DNA from: Mycolicibacterium hodleri
GTDB taxonomy: Bacteria > Actinomycetota > Actinomycetes > Mycobacteriales > Mycobacteriaceae
Length of the DNA: 64,000 bases
NCBI RefSeq assembly: GCF_025822245.1
Contig: NZ_JACKTL010000027.1
Coordinates: forward strand, 1-64,000
Reading direction: 5' to 3'
This document shows, piece by piece, positions 30,275 to 41,889 of this stretch. The notes beneath the pieces are model-generated. The model was not told where the DNA came from and searched no databases. It saw only the letters and a program-made list of their open reading frames with translations. Numbering within the stretch: the stretch's first letter is position 1; every line of letters starts with the position of its first letter. The position numbers and the translations under genes were made by a program.

Positions 30275-30793
30275 CTAGAACAAGGGCTCGGTCGCGTACA
30301 CGTTGAGTGGGCGCACCAGCAGTTCCGACGACACCGGCGCGAAGCGGAAGAACGAGTAGTCGATCGAGCACGTCGGTCGACACGTCTCGATACTGAACTG
30401 CCCCAACATCTTTCGCTGCCACGGAAGTCGCGCGCGGTGAGCTCGACGCCGTTCGATCTCGCAGACGAACGGCTCCCAGTCGAAGGCGTCGAGCAACTCG
30501 TCCCAGCCACCCGCGAGCGGATAGACGGTGTCGGCGAGCAGATAGCCGTGAAACACCTGCTCCTCGTGGACGGCCGGCGGGCTGGTGACGTCGGCGGTCT
30601 GCAGGTACCAGCTGGCCGAGTCGGCGACGACGTCGCCGTGCACCATCCGACTCAGCGTCATCACCACGCTCAACTCGGCCCGCGCCTCGGCCTCGGACTC
30701 GTACACGCGCGGGATCTCGATGGCGTCGGGCGCACCGTCGACGCGATCCGGGGCACCGCGCAGGTAGTACAGGAGGCGATCGGGGCCCGACAT
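30275..30793 (-). CDS. Conserved hypothetical protein
   Basis: A 172-residue soluble protein of mixed composition (YYLRGAPDRVDGAPDAIEIPRVYESEAEA, in pieces; later a cluster of Cys in FSIETCRPTCSID). No family motif is recognised. ATG 30793. It lies last in a minus-strand run that starts at 34736, 43 bp after the preceding gene, and converges on the SDR gene. Confidence 0.65.
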   Translation of the reverse strand: MSGPDRLLYYLRGAPDRVDGAPDAIEIPRVYESEAEARAELSVVMTLSRMVHGDVVADSASWYLQTADVTSPPAVHEEQVFHGYLLADTVYPLAGGWDELLDAFDWEPFVCEIERRRAHRARLPWQRKMLGQFSIETCRPTCSIDYSFFRFAPVSSELLVRPLNVYATEPLF

Positions 30794-30836
30794 GGAACGA
30801 GAGTACGTCTGGGCACCGACACGTCGGGGCGAGCGA

Positions 30837-31208
30837 TCAGCCCGCTTGGTGGCCCTCGAACTCGTCGAGCCGGGCGAACAGCTCCTCCACGGTGAGCGTC
30901 ACGTCGCCGTCGCCCTCCCCCGATCCGACCAGGATCACGTGAGGCTCGTCGGCGTCGGTCAGCCAGATCCTGGTCACGGGCTCCAGGGATTCGTCCAAGC
31001 CCTCGACCGCCGAGGGCGGGTAGTACCAGGTGACGAACTCGTCGGTGGAGAAGTCGGTGTCGAATTCCCAACCGCGCGGGATGATTTCGTCCGCGATGCG
31101 GGCGACGCCCTTGATCTCGGCGTGCAGCTCGTCGGGCAGCCAGCTCTCGTTGCGGGCGCCGACGCGCTTCTTGCGCCGCGCCTTCTTGGCCGCACTCGAA
31201 CGCGACAC
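30837..31208 (-). CDS. Conserved hypothetical protein
   Basis: A 123-residue protein with a very basic N-terminus (SSAAKKARRKKRVGAR) and an acidic aromatic body (WEFDTDFSTDEFVTWYYPPS, DADEPHVILVGSGEG). It starts with GTG directly after the metZ stop. The charge split suggests nucleic-acid or membrane contact, but no function can be given. Confidence 0.7.
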   Translation of the reverse strand: MSRSSAAKKARRKKRVGARNESWLPDELHAEIKGVARIADEIIPRGWEFDTDFSTDEFVTWYYPPSAVEGLDESLEPVTRIWLTDADEPHVILVGSGEGDGDVTLTVEELFARLDEFEGHQAG

Positions 31209-32423
31209 CTAGCTCAGCGCCTGATCCAGGTCCGCAATCAGATCCTCGGTGCCCTCGAGCCCGATGGACACCCGCACCACCGCGTCGCCGAGCCCGATGG
31301 CCGCCCGGCCCTCCGGACCCATTGCGCGGTGCGTCGTCGTCGCCGGGTGGGTGATCAGCGACTTGGCGTCGCCCAGGTTGTTCGAGATGTCGATCACCCG
31401 CAGCTTGTCGAGCACGTCGAACGCGCATTGCTTGGTGCCCCCGGCCAACTCGAACGTGACCACGGTGCCGCCGCCGCGCATCTGGCGCTTGGCCAGGTCG
31501 TACTGCGGATGGCTCTCCAGGAACGGGTACTTCACCCACGACACCGACGGGTGGTCCTGCAGGAACTCCGCGACCCGCTGCGCCGAGGCGTTCGAATAGT
31601 TCACCCGGACCGCCATCGTCTCGAGGCCCTTGAGCATGGTCCAGGCGTTGAACGCACTGATCGCCGGGCCGGTGTGCCGCATCAGCTTCTGCACCGGCCC
31701 GTCGATGTACTCCTCGTCCCCGAGGATGGCCCCGCCCAGCACGCGGCCCTGCCCGTCGATGTGCTTGGTGCCCGAGTAGACCACGACGTCGGCACCCAGC
31801 GGCATACCCTGCTGCAGCAGCGGAGTGGCGAAGACGTTGTCCAGCACCACCTTTGCGCCGGCGGCGTGGGCGAGATCGCACACCGCGGCGATGTCGACCA
31901 GCGACTGCATGGGGTTGGACGGCGTCTCGAAGAACACCGCCTGGGTCGGGACCGACAGTGCCTCCTCCCACTGCGAGAGGTCCTCGCCGTCGACGAAGAC
32001 GACCTCGACGCCCCAGCGCGGCAGGATTTCGCTGCACACCACGAAGCACGAGCCGAACAGGCTGCGGGCGGCGACCAGCCGGTCACCCGCGCCGAGCAGG
32101 GCACCGAGCGCGGTGAACACCGCGGCCATGCCCGTCGCCGTGGCGAACGCCGCGGGTGCGTCCTCGATCAGCCGCAGCCGCTCCTCGAACATCGAGATGG
32201 TCGGGTTGCCGTAACGCGAGTAGACGTAGCGGTCGATCTCGCCGGTGAACGCCTTCTCCGCGTCGCCGGCCGAGGCGTAGACGTAGCCCGACGTCAGATA
32301 GAGGGCCTCGGAGGTCTCCTCGAACTCCGAGCGCAACAGGCCGCCGCGCACCCCGATGGTCGCCTGACTGACGCCGTCGGGCAACGGCTTCGGAATGCGG
32401 ACGCTCGGCACCGGTTCGCTCAT
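31209..32423 (-). CDS. metZ: O-succinylhomoserine sulfhydrylase MetZ
   Basis: A 404-residue PLP enzyme of the Cys/Met metabolism family that makes homocysteine from O-succinyl/acetyl-homoserine and sulfide. Signatures: YVYSRYGNPT, FATATGMAA, VVLDNVFATPLLQQG, the PLP lysine in VVYSGTKHIDGQG, and NLGDAKSLITHPATTTH. ATG 32423 overlaps the rhodanese stop by ATGA; the longer frame upstream is rejected. The rhodanese pairing matches Rv0391-Rv0390. Confidence 0.95.
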   Translation of the reverse strand: MSEPVPSVRIPKPLPDGVSQATIGVRGGLLRSEFEETSEALYLTSGYVYASAGDAEKAFTGEIDRYVYSRYGNPTISMFEERLRLIEDAPAAFATATGMAAVFTALGALLGAGDRLVAARSLFGSCFVVCSEILPRWGVEVVFVDGEDLSQWEEALSVPTQAVFFETPSNPMQSLVDIAAVCDLAHAAGAKVVLDNVFATPLLQQGMPLGADVVVYSGTKHIDGQGRVLGGAILGDEEYIDGPVQKLMRHTGPAISAFNAWTMLKGLETMAVRVNYSNASAQRVAEFLQDHPSVSWVKYPFLESHPQYDLAKRQMRGGGTVVTFELAGGTKQCAFDVLDKLRVIDISNNLGDAKSLITHPATTTHRAMGPEGRAAIGLGDAVVRVSIGLEGTEDLIADLDQALS

Positions 32424-32833
32424 GACTGCCTCCACGGCAGGCCGACGGCCTTCCAGCCGGTGGCGCCCCGGTGGCCCGCCTCGTCGAGGTTGCCCTCGAA
32501 ACCGTCGAGCACGTTGTAGGAGGGCGTCATGCCCGCTCCGGTGGCGGCCTCCGCCGCGCCGATGGAGCGGTTGCCGGAACGGCACAGGAAGACCACCGGA
32601 CGCTCACCCGGAGTCACCCCGGCGGAGACCAGGTCGTCGACGAAGCCGTCGTTGTGCGAGCCGTCGGAGCGATTCCACTCGACGTAGACGACGTCGCGTC
32701 GCAGCGACGAGGTGTCGGGCACGCCGACGAAGCGCCACTCGGCCTCGGTGCGACAGTCGACGAGCACGGCCTCGGGGTCGTCCGCCAACAGTTTCCAGGC
32801 CTCTTCAGGGGTGATGTCTCCCGCATAACTCAC
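32420..32833 (-). CDS. Rhodanese-domain sulfurtransferase
   Basis: A 137-residue single-domain rhodanese: VLVDCRTEAEWRFVGVPD and active-site loop VFLCRSGNRS with the persulfide Cys. It corresponds to Rv0390 and may deliver sulfur to MetZ or detoxify thiosulfate. GTG start at 32833; it is coupled to metZ (ATGA) and follows the membrane protein gene by 34 bp. Confidence 0.92.
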   Translation of the reverse strand: MSYAGDITPEEAWKLLADDPEAVLVDCRTEAEWRFVGVPDTSSLRRDVVYVEWNRSDGSHNDGFVDDLVSAGVTPGERPVVFLCRSGNRSIGAAEAATGAGMTPSYNVLDGFEGNLDEAGHRGATGWKAVGLPWRQS

Positions 32834-32867
32834 GACCGCGAGTGTCCCACAGCCAGCTGGAACGGAG

Positions 32868-33302
32868 CTAGCTTGGGCAGACCTTCCAGGCCCCGTCCTC
32901 CTGGACGAAGGTCACCTCCGCCGGCGTCTTCGTCTCGGCGGTCTTGTCGAAGTGGTAGGTGACCGTCGCCGACGCGCGGCCGCCGTCGACGGAGATGTTC
33001 GTGACGTCGTCGAGGTAGCGCTCGCCGTTCTTGGCCACCGAATCCCGTTGGCGAGCCACGAAGTCGGCCTCCGAGCCCTGCGCGGCGCGGCAGGTGAAGG
33101 TGCGGAACTTGCCGTAGTCCTGGCGTTGCAGCGCGTCGTTCTGGCCGACGGCAGCCTTCGCCACCTGGTCCCCCGGCGTGGTGGTCTCCGACCCGAACAC
33201 GTTGAACAGGACGATTCCGAGGATGACGAGGGCGAACACCGCCAACCCACCGAGGAACGGGGCGATCGTCGGACGGTCGGCCTCGGGTTCCGGCTCGCTC
33301 AC
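32868..33302 (-). CDS. Membrane-anchored DUF4878/NTF2-like protein
   Basis: A 144-residue protein with one N-terminal membrane helix (APFLGGLAVFALVILGIVLF, about 13-33) and an external domain with two Cys (FRTFTCRAAQG, WKVCPS) likely forming a disulfide. It resembles mycobacterial lumazine-binding/NTF2-like exported proteins. It starts at GTG 33302, overlapping the PurT-like stop. It is similar in design to the gene at 44148. Confidence 0.75.
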   Translation of the reverse strand: MSEPEPEADRPTIAPFLGGLAVFALVILGIVLFNVFGSETTTPGDQVAKAAVGQNDALQRQDYGKFRTFTCRAAQGSEADFVARQRDSVAKNGERYLDDVTNISVDGGRASATVTYHFDKTAETKTPAEVTFVQEDGAWKVCPS

Positions 33303-34399
33303 GACCCGAGTCCGTGCACGACGGTCGACACCCGATGGGCCCGGTCGCGGGCCCGGACGACGTCGGGGGCCGTCGCGATGGCCGCGGACGTCGTCGCGAG
33401 CAGTCGGACGTCGCTCTCCGGCACGTCGAGGGCCTCCTTCAGCTCGCCCGCGGGGACGTCGCGGCGGGCGGCCACCTCCGCGGCCGACGGCGAGATCATG
33501 ATGGTGTCGAGCGACAGCCCGAGGATTGCCCTGGCATGCAACTCGTACTGCGAAAGACGTTGCGATCGAAGGGTTACCAGCCCCACGTCGCAGAGTTGCG
33601 CGTCGACGGTGGCGAAGTACACCTCGTCGCCGCGCACCAGCAGCTCGACGGCGAACACGCCCCGGCCGCCGAGGGAGTGGACGATGCGCGCCGCGATGGA
33701 ACGCGCCGCGTCGAGCGCGGCGAGCGACAACCGCTCCGGCTGCCACGTCTCCAACGGTCGCCCGTCCGCGCGCCGGTGCCCGATCGGTTCACAGAACTGC
33801 ACCGCAGGCCCCGACGGCTCGGTGGTGCGCACGGTCAGCAGCGTGACCTCTTCGTCCACCTCGACGACGGTCTCGGCCATCACCCGGTTCTGCGGCGTCG
33901 GCAGCGCCGCGCCCGCTCGGCGCCACGCGGCCTCGACGTCGTCGGCCCGCGTCAGCACCGACTGCCCGTCGGTCACCACGCCGAACAACGGGGTGACCAC
34001 CAGGGGAAACCCGGCGTGGTCGGCCACGGCGGCCAGTTCCTCGGCCGAGGAGGCGAACCAGAACGGCACCGTGGGCAGACCGAGTTCGTCACCGGCCAGC
34101 TTGCGCAGCCCCTCGCGGTCGGCGCCGAGACGCGTCGCGCGCGGTGTCGGGAACACCTCGACCGACTCGCGTTCGGCCGCGGCGATGAGCACCGCGGGCG
34201 AGACCTCCGGGGACACGGCGACGACGTAGTCCGGCTGGTGTTCGTCCAGCAGCGCGTTCATCGCATCGGCGTCGGCGCAGTCGTCGACGCGCACGACCGC
34301 GACACCGAGACGTTCGAAGGCCAGGGCCAGCTCGGGACCCGTGTCACCGCCGCCGAGTAGCAGAACCGTCGTGGCGGGTCGATCGGTGCTTTCACTCAT
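33299..34399 (-). CDS. PurT-like ATP-grasp protein with lost catalytic residues
   Basis: A 366-residue homologue of PurT (formate-dependent GAR transformylase), e.g. VLLLGGGDTGPELALA, FPTPRATRLGADREGLRKLAGDELGLPT and PIGHRRADGRPLETWQP. However, the ATP-binding lysine and glycine loop (KP...SSGKGQ in active enzymes) read TPLFGVVTDGQ. The metal-binding ESVSPRPHDTG-type motif reads TVDAQLCDVG, losing Glu, Arg, Pro and His. A segment after ADAMN is also shortened. The fold is probably kept but normal catalysis is unlikely. It may regulate purine or methionine metabolism or be decaying. Confidence 0.8.
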   Translation of the reverse strand: MSESTDRPATTVLLLGGGDTGPELALAFERLGVAVVRVDDCADADAMNALLDEHQPDYVVAVSPEVSPAVLIAAAERESVEVFPTPRATRLGADREGLRKLAGDELGLPTVPFWFASSAEELAAVADHAGFPLVVTPLFGVVTDGQSVLTRADDVEAAWRRAGAALPTPQNRVMAETVVEVDEEVTLLTVRTTEPSGPAVQFCEPIGHRRADGRPLETWQPERLSLAALDAARSIAARIVHSLGGRGVFAVELLVRGDEVYFATVDAQLCDVGLVTLRSQRLSQYELHARAILGLSLDTIMISPSAAEVAARRDVPAGELKEALDVPESDVRLLATTSAAIATAPDVVRARDRAHRVSTVVHGLGS

Positions 34400-34421
34400 C
34401 GCGCCCCACCCTGCCAGACGC

Positions 34422-34736
34422 TCAGCCGAGCCGGATGTCGACGTAGCACCACCGCCAGTTCTCGCCCGGCTCCACCGACCGCATGACGGGGTGGTCCGTC
34501 TCGTGGAAGTGCCGGTTGGCGTGCTTGTGGGGGCTGGAGTCGCAGCAGCCGACGTGCCCACACGTCAGGCACATCCGGAGGTGCGCCCAGGTACTCTCAC
34601 CGAGTTCGTCGCATTCCTGGCACATGCCGGGCGTCTGAGGTTCCGGCTCGGCCGCGTCGACGGTCACGGCCAAGTGCTCGCACGTCGAGGGGGCCGGCGG
34701 GGAATTCACGTCGCGCTGTCGCGTTCTCCTCCGCAT
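34422..34736 (-). CDS. UBP-type zinc-finger protein
   Basis: A 104-residue protein carrying a ZnF-UBP domain: CEHLAV, CQECDELGESTW, CLTCGHVGCCDSS and HANRHFHETDHPVM provide the Cys/His ligands, followed by WRWCYVDIRLG. In eukaryotes the domain binds ubiquitin tails; in bacteria its role is unknown. It starts at 34736 (or the GTG at VNSPPAP) and is divergent from the antiporter gene with 54 bp between. It heads the minus-strand run with the PurT-like gene. Confidence 0.88.
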   Translation of the reverse strand: MRRRTRQRDVNSPPAPSTCEHLAVTVDAAEPEPQTPGMCQECDELGESTWAHLRMCLTCGHVGCCDSSPHKHANRHFHETDHPVMRSVEPGENWRWCYVDIRLG

Positions 34737-34790
34737 GCCGTCAACAATAGGGCGGCCCCGGTCGGTTCATGGACAGAAGGGTTTGGCAGC

Positions 34791-36386
34791 GTGGGTGGAG
34801 CCTCATTGCTCGCGGTGCTCGTGGCGTCGGTGGTGCTCGCCGGGATAGCGCGCCGGTACGACGTCTCGGGACCGTTGGCGCTGGTCGTGGCGGGCCTGCT
34901 GGCCGGCCTGATTCCCGGCGTGGACGGCATCGAACTGGAACCGGACCTGGTGCTCTTCGTCATTCTGCCGCCCCTGCTGTGGTCGGCGGGCCTGGAGAGC
35001 AGCTACGTCGCGATGCGCAAGAACACGCGCCGGATCGGCCTGCTGGCGGTCGGCCTCCCCCTGGTGACGACGTTCGCGGTCGGCATCGTCGCCTATCACA
35101 CCGTGCCCGAGCTGACCCTGGCCGCGGCCCTGACTCTCGGCGCCATCGTCGCGCCGCCCGACGCGGTGTCCGCCACGGCGATCGGCCGCAGGCTCGGTCT
35201 GCCGCGCCAGATCATGACGCTGCTCGGCGGCGAGAGCCTGCTCAACGACGCGACGGCGCTGACCGCCTACAAGGTCGCCCTGGCGGCGGCGATCGGCACC
35301 GCCAGCAGCTGGGGCACGCCGGTGTTCACCTTCGCCCTCGCCGCCGTCGGCGGCACCGTGATCGGCTGGGCGACGGGCTCGGTCATCGTCTACGTCCGGG
35401 GCTGGCTCGGCGACTCGCTGGTGGAGAGCGCGCTCGGCCTGGTCGCGCCGTTCTTCATCTACCTGCTCGCCGAGGAGGTGCACGGCTCCGGCGTGATCGC
35501 CGTCGTCGTCGCGGCACTGATCCTGGGCCAGCGCTCCACGAAGGCCAGCTACGCCACCCGGTTGCAGGACACCGCGGTGTGGAAGACGCTGCAGTTCGTC
35601 CTCGAGTCGTTTGCCTTCCTGCTGATCGGGTTGCAGCTGCCGACTGTGGTCGCCGAGCTGAAGGGCATCTCCGCCGAGGTGCTGGCGATCGCCTCGGCGG
35701 CGGTGCTGGCGACGGTGATCGGCGTCCGGATCGTCTGGGTGTTCCTGATGGCGTACGTGCCGCGCAAGCTGTCGCGCCGCATCCGGGAGAACGAGGAGGC
35801 GCCCACCAAGTCCCAGGTCTTCATCGTCGCCTGGGCGGGGATGCGCGGCGTGGTGTCGCTGGCCGCCGCGTTCGCCGTGCCGGTCACCACCCTGTCGGGT
35901 GACGAATTCCCCGGCCGGCCGCAGCTCGTGTTCCTCACCTTCGTCGTGGTCGTCGGCACGCTGCTGCTGCACGGGCTGACCCTGCCGTGGATCATCAAGG
36001 TCCTCGACGTGCCCGGTGACGACGCCCACCAAGACGCCCTCGCCGAGGCAGCCGCGCAGACCAAGGCGGCGCAGGCCGCCGCCGACCGGCTCGACGAGAT
36101 CATGGCCAAGCAGCGCCCGGACACCGACGTTCCCGAACGCGCCGCCACGATCCTTCGCCATTGGAACGACCGCCGCAGCAACGCCGCGTGGGAACAGTTG
36201 GGGCGCAGCGACGACGAGATCGGCGAGGGTCCCGCGGCGGCGTTCCGGCGGTTGCGCCTCGAAATGCTCAGAGCCGAGCGGGAGACGTTCATCGCCGAGC
36301 GCGACGCCGGCCGGATCGACGACGAAGTGCTCAGGTCGGTGTTGCGGGGGCTCGACCTCGAAGAGGCGACGCTCGACCGCGAGTGA
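34791..36386 (+). CDS. Na+/H+ antiporter (CPA1/NhaP type)
   Basis: A 531-residue antiporter with about 12 membrane helices: VLFVILPPLLWSAGLE, GAIVAPPDAVSATAIGRRLG, GESLLNDATAL (ion-site N-D) and WAGMRGVVSLAAAFA are family signatures. A cytoplasmic tail of about 120 residues follows (from VLDVPGDDAHQDA). GTG 34791 starts VGGASLLAVLV; longer upstream frames are shadows. Divergent from the UBP zinc-finger gene, close to a P450 gene. Confidence 0.9.
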   Translation: MGGASLLAVLVASVVLAGIARRYDVSGPLALVVAGLLAGLIPGVDGIELEPDLVLFVILPPLLWSAGLESSYVAMRKNTRRIGLLAVGLPLVTTFAVGIVAYHTVPELTLAAALTLGAIVAPPDAVSATAIGRRLGLPRQIMTLLGGESLLNDATALTAYKVALAAAIGTASSWGTPVFTFALAAVGGTVIGWATGSVIVYVRGWLGDSLVESALGLVAPFFIYLLAEEVHGSGVIAVVVAALILGQRSTKASYATRLQDTAVWKTLQFVLESFAFLLIGLQLPTVVAELKGISAEVLAIASAAVLATVIGVRIVWVFLMAYVPRKLSRRIRENEEAPTKSQVFIVAWAGMRGVVSLAAAFAVPVTTLSGDEFPGRPQLVFLTFVVVVGTLLLHGLTLPWIIKVLDVPGDDAHQDALAEAAAQTKAAQAAADRLDEIMAKQRPDTDVPERAATILRHWNDRRSNAAWEQLGRSDDEIGEGPAAAFRRLRLEMLRAERETFIAERDAGRIDDEVLRSVLRGLDLEEATLDRE

Positions 36387-36409
36387 AAACCGTCGGTACC
36401 GTCGATGCC

Positions 36410-37618
36410 ATGACCACATCGGCTCCCTCGTTGCCACCGGTACACATGCGCCGCAACGCGTTCGACCCCACGCCCGAACTGGGCGAGATCCGCCGGGGCA
36501 CCGGCGTCGAGCGGGTGGTCAACGCGTTGGGGGTGCCGGTGTACCTCGTCACCAGGCACGACGACGTCAAGCGGGTGCTGTCCGACCACGAGTACTTCTC
36601 CAACTCGCGGCCGCCGGGGTTCGTGCTCCCCGGGGCTCCGGTGCTGTCCGACGAGGAGGTCGCGAGCACCCGGGCGGGAAACCTGCTGGGCCTCGATCCG
36701 CCGGAACACCAGCGGCTGCGGCGCATGCTGACCCCGGAGTTCACCATCCGCCGAATCAAGCGGCTGGAGCCCAGGGTCACCGACATCGTCACAGAACACC
36801 TCGACGCGATGGAGGCTGCCGGGTCACCGGTCGACCTCGTCGAGAACTTCGCCCTTCCGATCCCGTCACTGGTCATCTGTGAGCTGCTCGGCGTGCCGTA
36901 TGAGGACCGCGCCGACTTCCAGGCGCGCTCGGTGCGCCAGCTCGACCTGTCGCTGCCGATGCCCGAACGGCTCGAGATGCAGCGGCAGGGCCGCGCCTAC
37001 ATGCAGTCCCTGGTGACGCGCGCCCGCAGCCATCCCGGCGATGACATCCTCGGCATGCTGGTCCGCGAGCACGGCGACGAACTGACCGACGACGAGCTCA
37101 TCGGCATTGCCGGCCTGTTGCTGCTCGCCGGGCACGAGACCACCTCGAACATGCTGGGGTTGGGCACCCTCGCCCTGCTGCGACACCCCGACCAATTGGC
37201 CGCCGTGCGCGACGATCCCGACGCCGTCGGCCCGGCCGTCGAGGAGATGCTGCGGTGGCTGTCGATCGTGCACACCTCGATCCCCCGGGTCACCACGACC
37301 GCGGTCGAGGTCGCCGGCGTGACGATCCCCGCGGGCCAGTTGGTCTTCGCGTCGTTGCCGTCGGCCAACCGGGATCCCGAATTCACCGACGCCCCAGACA
37401 CCTTGGACATCCGTCGCGGCGCCGCGGGTCACCTCGCGTTCGGCCACGGAGTGCACCACTGCCTCGGCGCGCCGCTCGCGCGGATGGAGATGCGGATCGC
37501 GTGGCCCGCACTGTTCCGGCGCTTTCCCCACCTGGCGCTCGCCGAGGAGTTCGACGACGTCGCGTTCCGTTCGTTCCACTTCATCTACGGCCTGCGCTCG
37601 CTGGCCGTCAGTTTCTAG
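36410..37618 (+). CDS. Cytochrome P450
   Basis: A 402-residue soluble P450 with I-helix LLLAGHETTSN, K-helix E-x-x-R (EEMLR) and heme loop FGHGVHHCLGAPLAR (Cys ligand). PSANRDPEFTDAPD and an AFxxIPSL-type segment are typical. The gene lies 23 bp after the antiporter and is followed by its likely ferredoxin 12 bp later. Substrate unknown; no other catabolic genes are near. Confidence 0.93.
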   Translation: MTTSAPSLPPVHMRRNAFDPTPELGEIRRGTGVERVVNALGVPVYLVTRHDDVKRVLSDHEYFSNSRPPGFVLPGAPVLSDEEVASTRAGNLLGLDPPEHQRLRRMLTPEFTIRRIKRLEPRVTDIVTEHLDAMEAAGSPVDLVENFALPIPSLVICELLGVPYEDRADFQARSVRQLDLSLPMPERLEMQRQGRAYMQSLVTRARSHPGDDILGMLVREHGDELTDDELIGIAGLLLLAGHETTSNMLGLGTLALLRHPDQLAAVRDDPDAVGPAVEEMLRWLSIVHTSIPRVTTTAVEVAGVTIPAGQLVFASLPSANRDPEFTDAPDTLDIRRGAAGHLAFGHGVHHCLGAPLARMEMRIAWPALFRRFPHLALAEEFDDVAFRSFHFIYGLRSLAVSF

Positions 37619-37630
37619 GAGGTCGACGAC

Positions 37631-37819
37631 GTGAAGCTCGAAGCCAACCGTGACGCCTGCATTTCGTCGGGCAACTGCGTGATGACCTCCGAAGCTCTGT
37701 TCGACCAGGACGACGACGGCGTGGTGGTGCTCCTCGCCGAGGACGTGCCGGAAGCCGAGGAGGACCATGCCCGTGAAGCGGTCGACATCTGCCCGGCGTC
37801 AGTGCTCCGGCTGGTGTGA
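37631..37819 (+). CDS. 3Fe-4S ferredoxin
   Basis: A 62-residue ferredoxin starting GTG 37631. Cluster ligands are in ACISSGNCVM and DICPASVL; with only three cysteines in the pattern C-x5-C-xn-CP it should carry a 3Fe-4S cluster. It is the expected electron donor for the adjacent P450. Its end overlaps the converging membrane-protein gene by 21 bp. Confidence 0.92.
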   Translation: MKLEANRDACISSGNCVMTSEALFDQDDDGVVVLLAEDVPEAEEDHAREAVDICPASVLRLV

Positions 37820-38449
37820 GTCCCGCCGGTTGAGGACGAACAGGCTGACCACCATCACCCACGCCGGGAAGGCCAGCGCGATCCACATGCTGACGTCCGC
37901 GGCGAGCAACACCAACACCACCACGGCGTAGGTCGTCATCACCAACCAGCGCGGCATGAGGCCCGTCTTCAACCAGATGGTGGCCAACGACATCATGAAC
38001 ACCGCCGCCATTCGCAGCGCGTAGGTCTTGGTCAACGTCATCATCAGCACCTGGCCGAACGCGATGACCTCGGCGTGGGCGGCGACGTCGGCGGTGAAGG
38101 AATGGCTCGCCGACAGCGCCACGCCGACCGCGCTGGCCACGAAGACCATGGCCAGAAACAGCAGACCGCTGCCGATGAACACCGACGAGAAGAACTTGTC
38201 CTCATAGCGGCCGAAGCCGTCGCGCACCACCCCGATGAACCACAGGAACGTGACACCGGCGAAGGGCAGCAGAAGGGCCGCGACGCGGATCTTGCCCCGG
38301 CCGGATTCGATCCAGGAGGTACCGATCTCGGGGTGCTCGGGGAGCGACAAGCGGATCAGGATCAGCGCTGCGCCGAACAGCAGCGCGAACAACACGCCCG
38401 CCACCGCCGCCGCGCGGGGGGTCGACAGCTTGCGCAGGTGTTCGGTCAC
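37799..38449 (-). CDS. Polytopic membrane protein
   Basis: A 216-residue protein with about six hydrophobic segments (VAGVLFALLFGAALILIRL, AALLLPFAGVTFLWFIGVV, GSGLLFLAMVFVASAVGVA and others) and a short basic tail. No named family recognised. GTG 38449 (TEHLRKLS) is the first good start after the stretch covered by other genes. Function unknown. Confidence 0.7.
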   Translation of the reverse strand: MTEHLRKLSTPRAAAVAGVLFALLFGAALILIRLSLPEHPEIGTSWIESGRGKIRVAALLLPFAGVTFLWFIGVVRDGFGRYEDKFFSSVFIGSGLLFLAMVFVASAVGVALSASHSFTADVAAHAEVIAFGQVLMMTLTKTYALRMAAVFMMSLATIWLKTGLMPRWLVMTTYAVVVLVLLAADVSMWIALAFPAWVMVVSLFVLNRRDSHQPEH

Positions 38450-38499
38450 CGCGTCATGGTGACACGCGGATCCGGCTTTGGGTCGGGGTTGGCCCGGTG

Positions 38500-41876
<3,377 letters not shown>

Positions 41877-41889
41877 GACCGGTCCGCCG

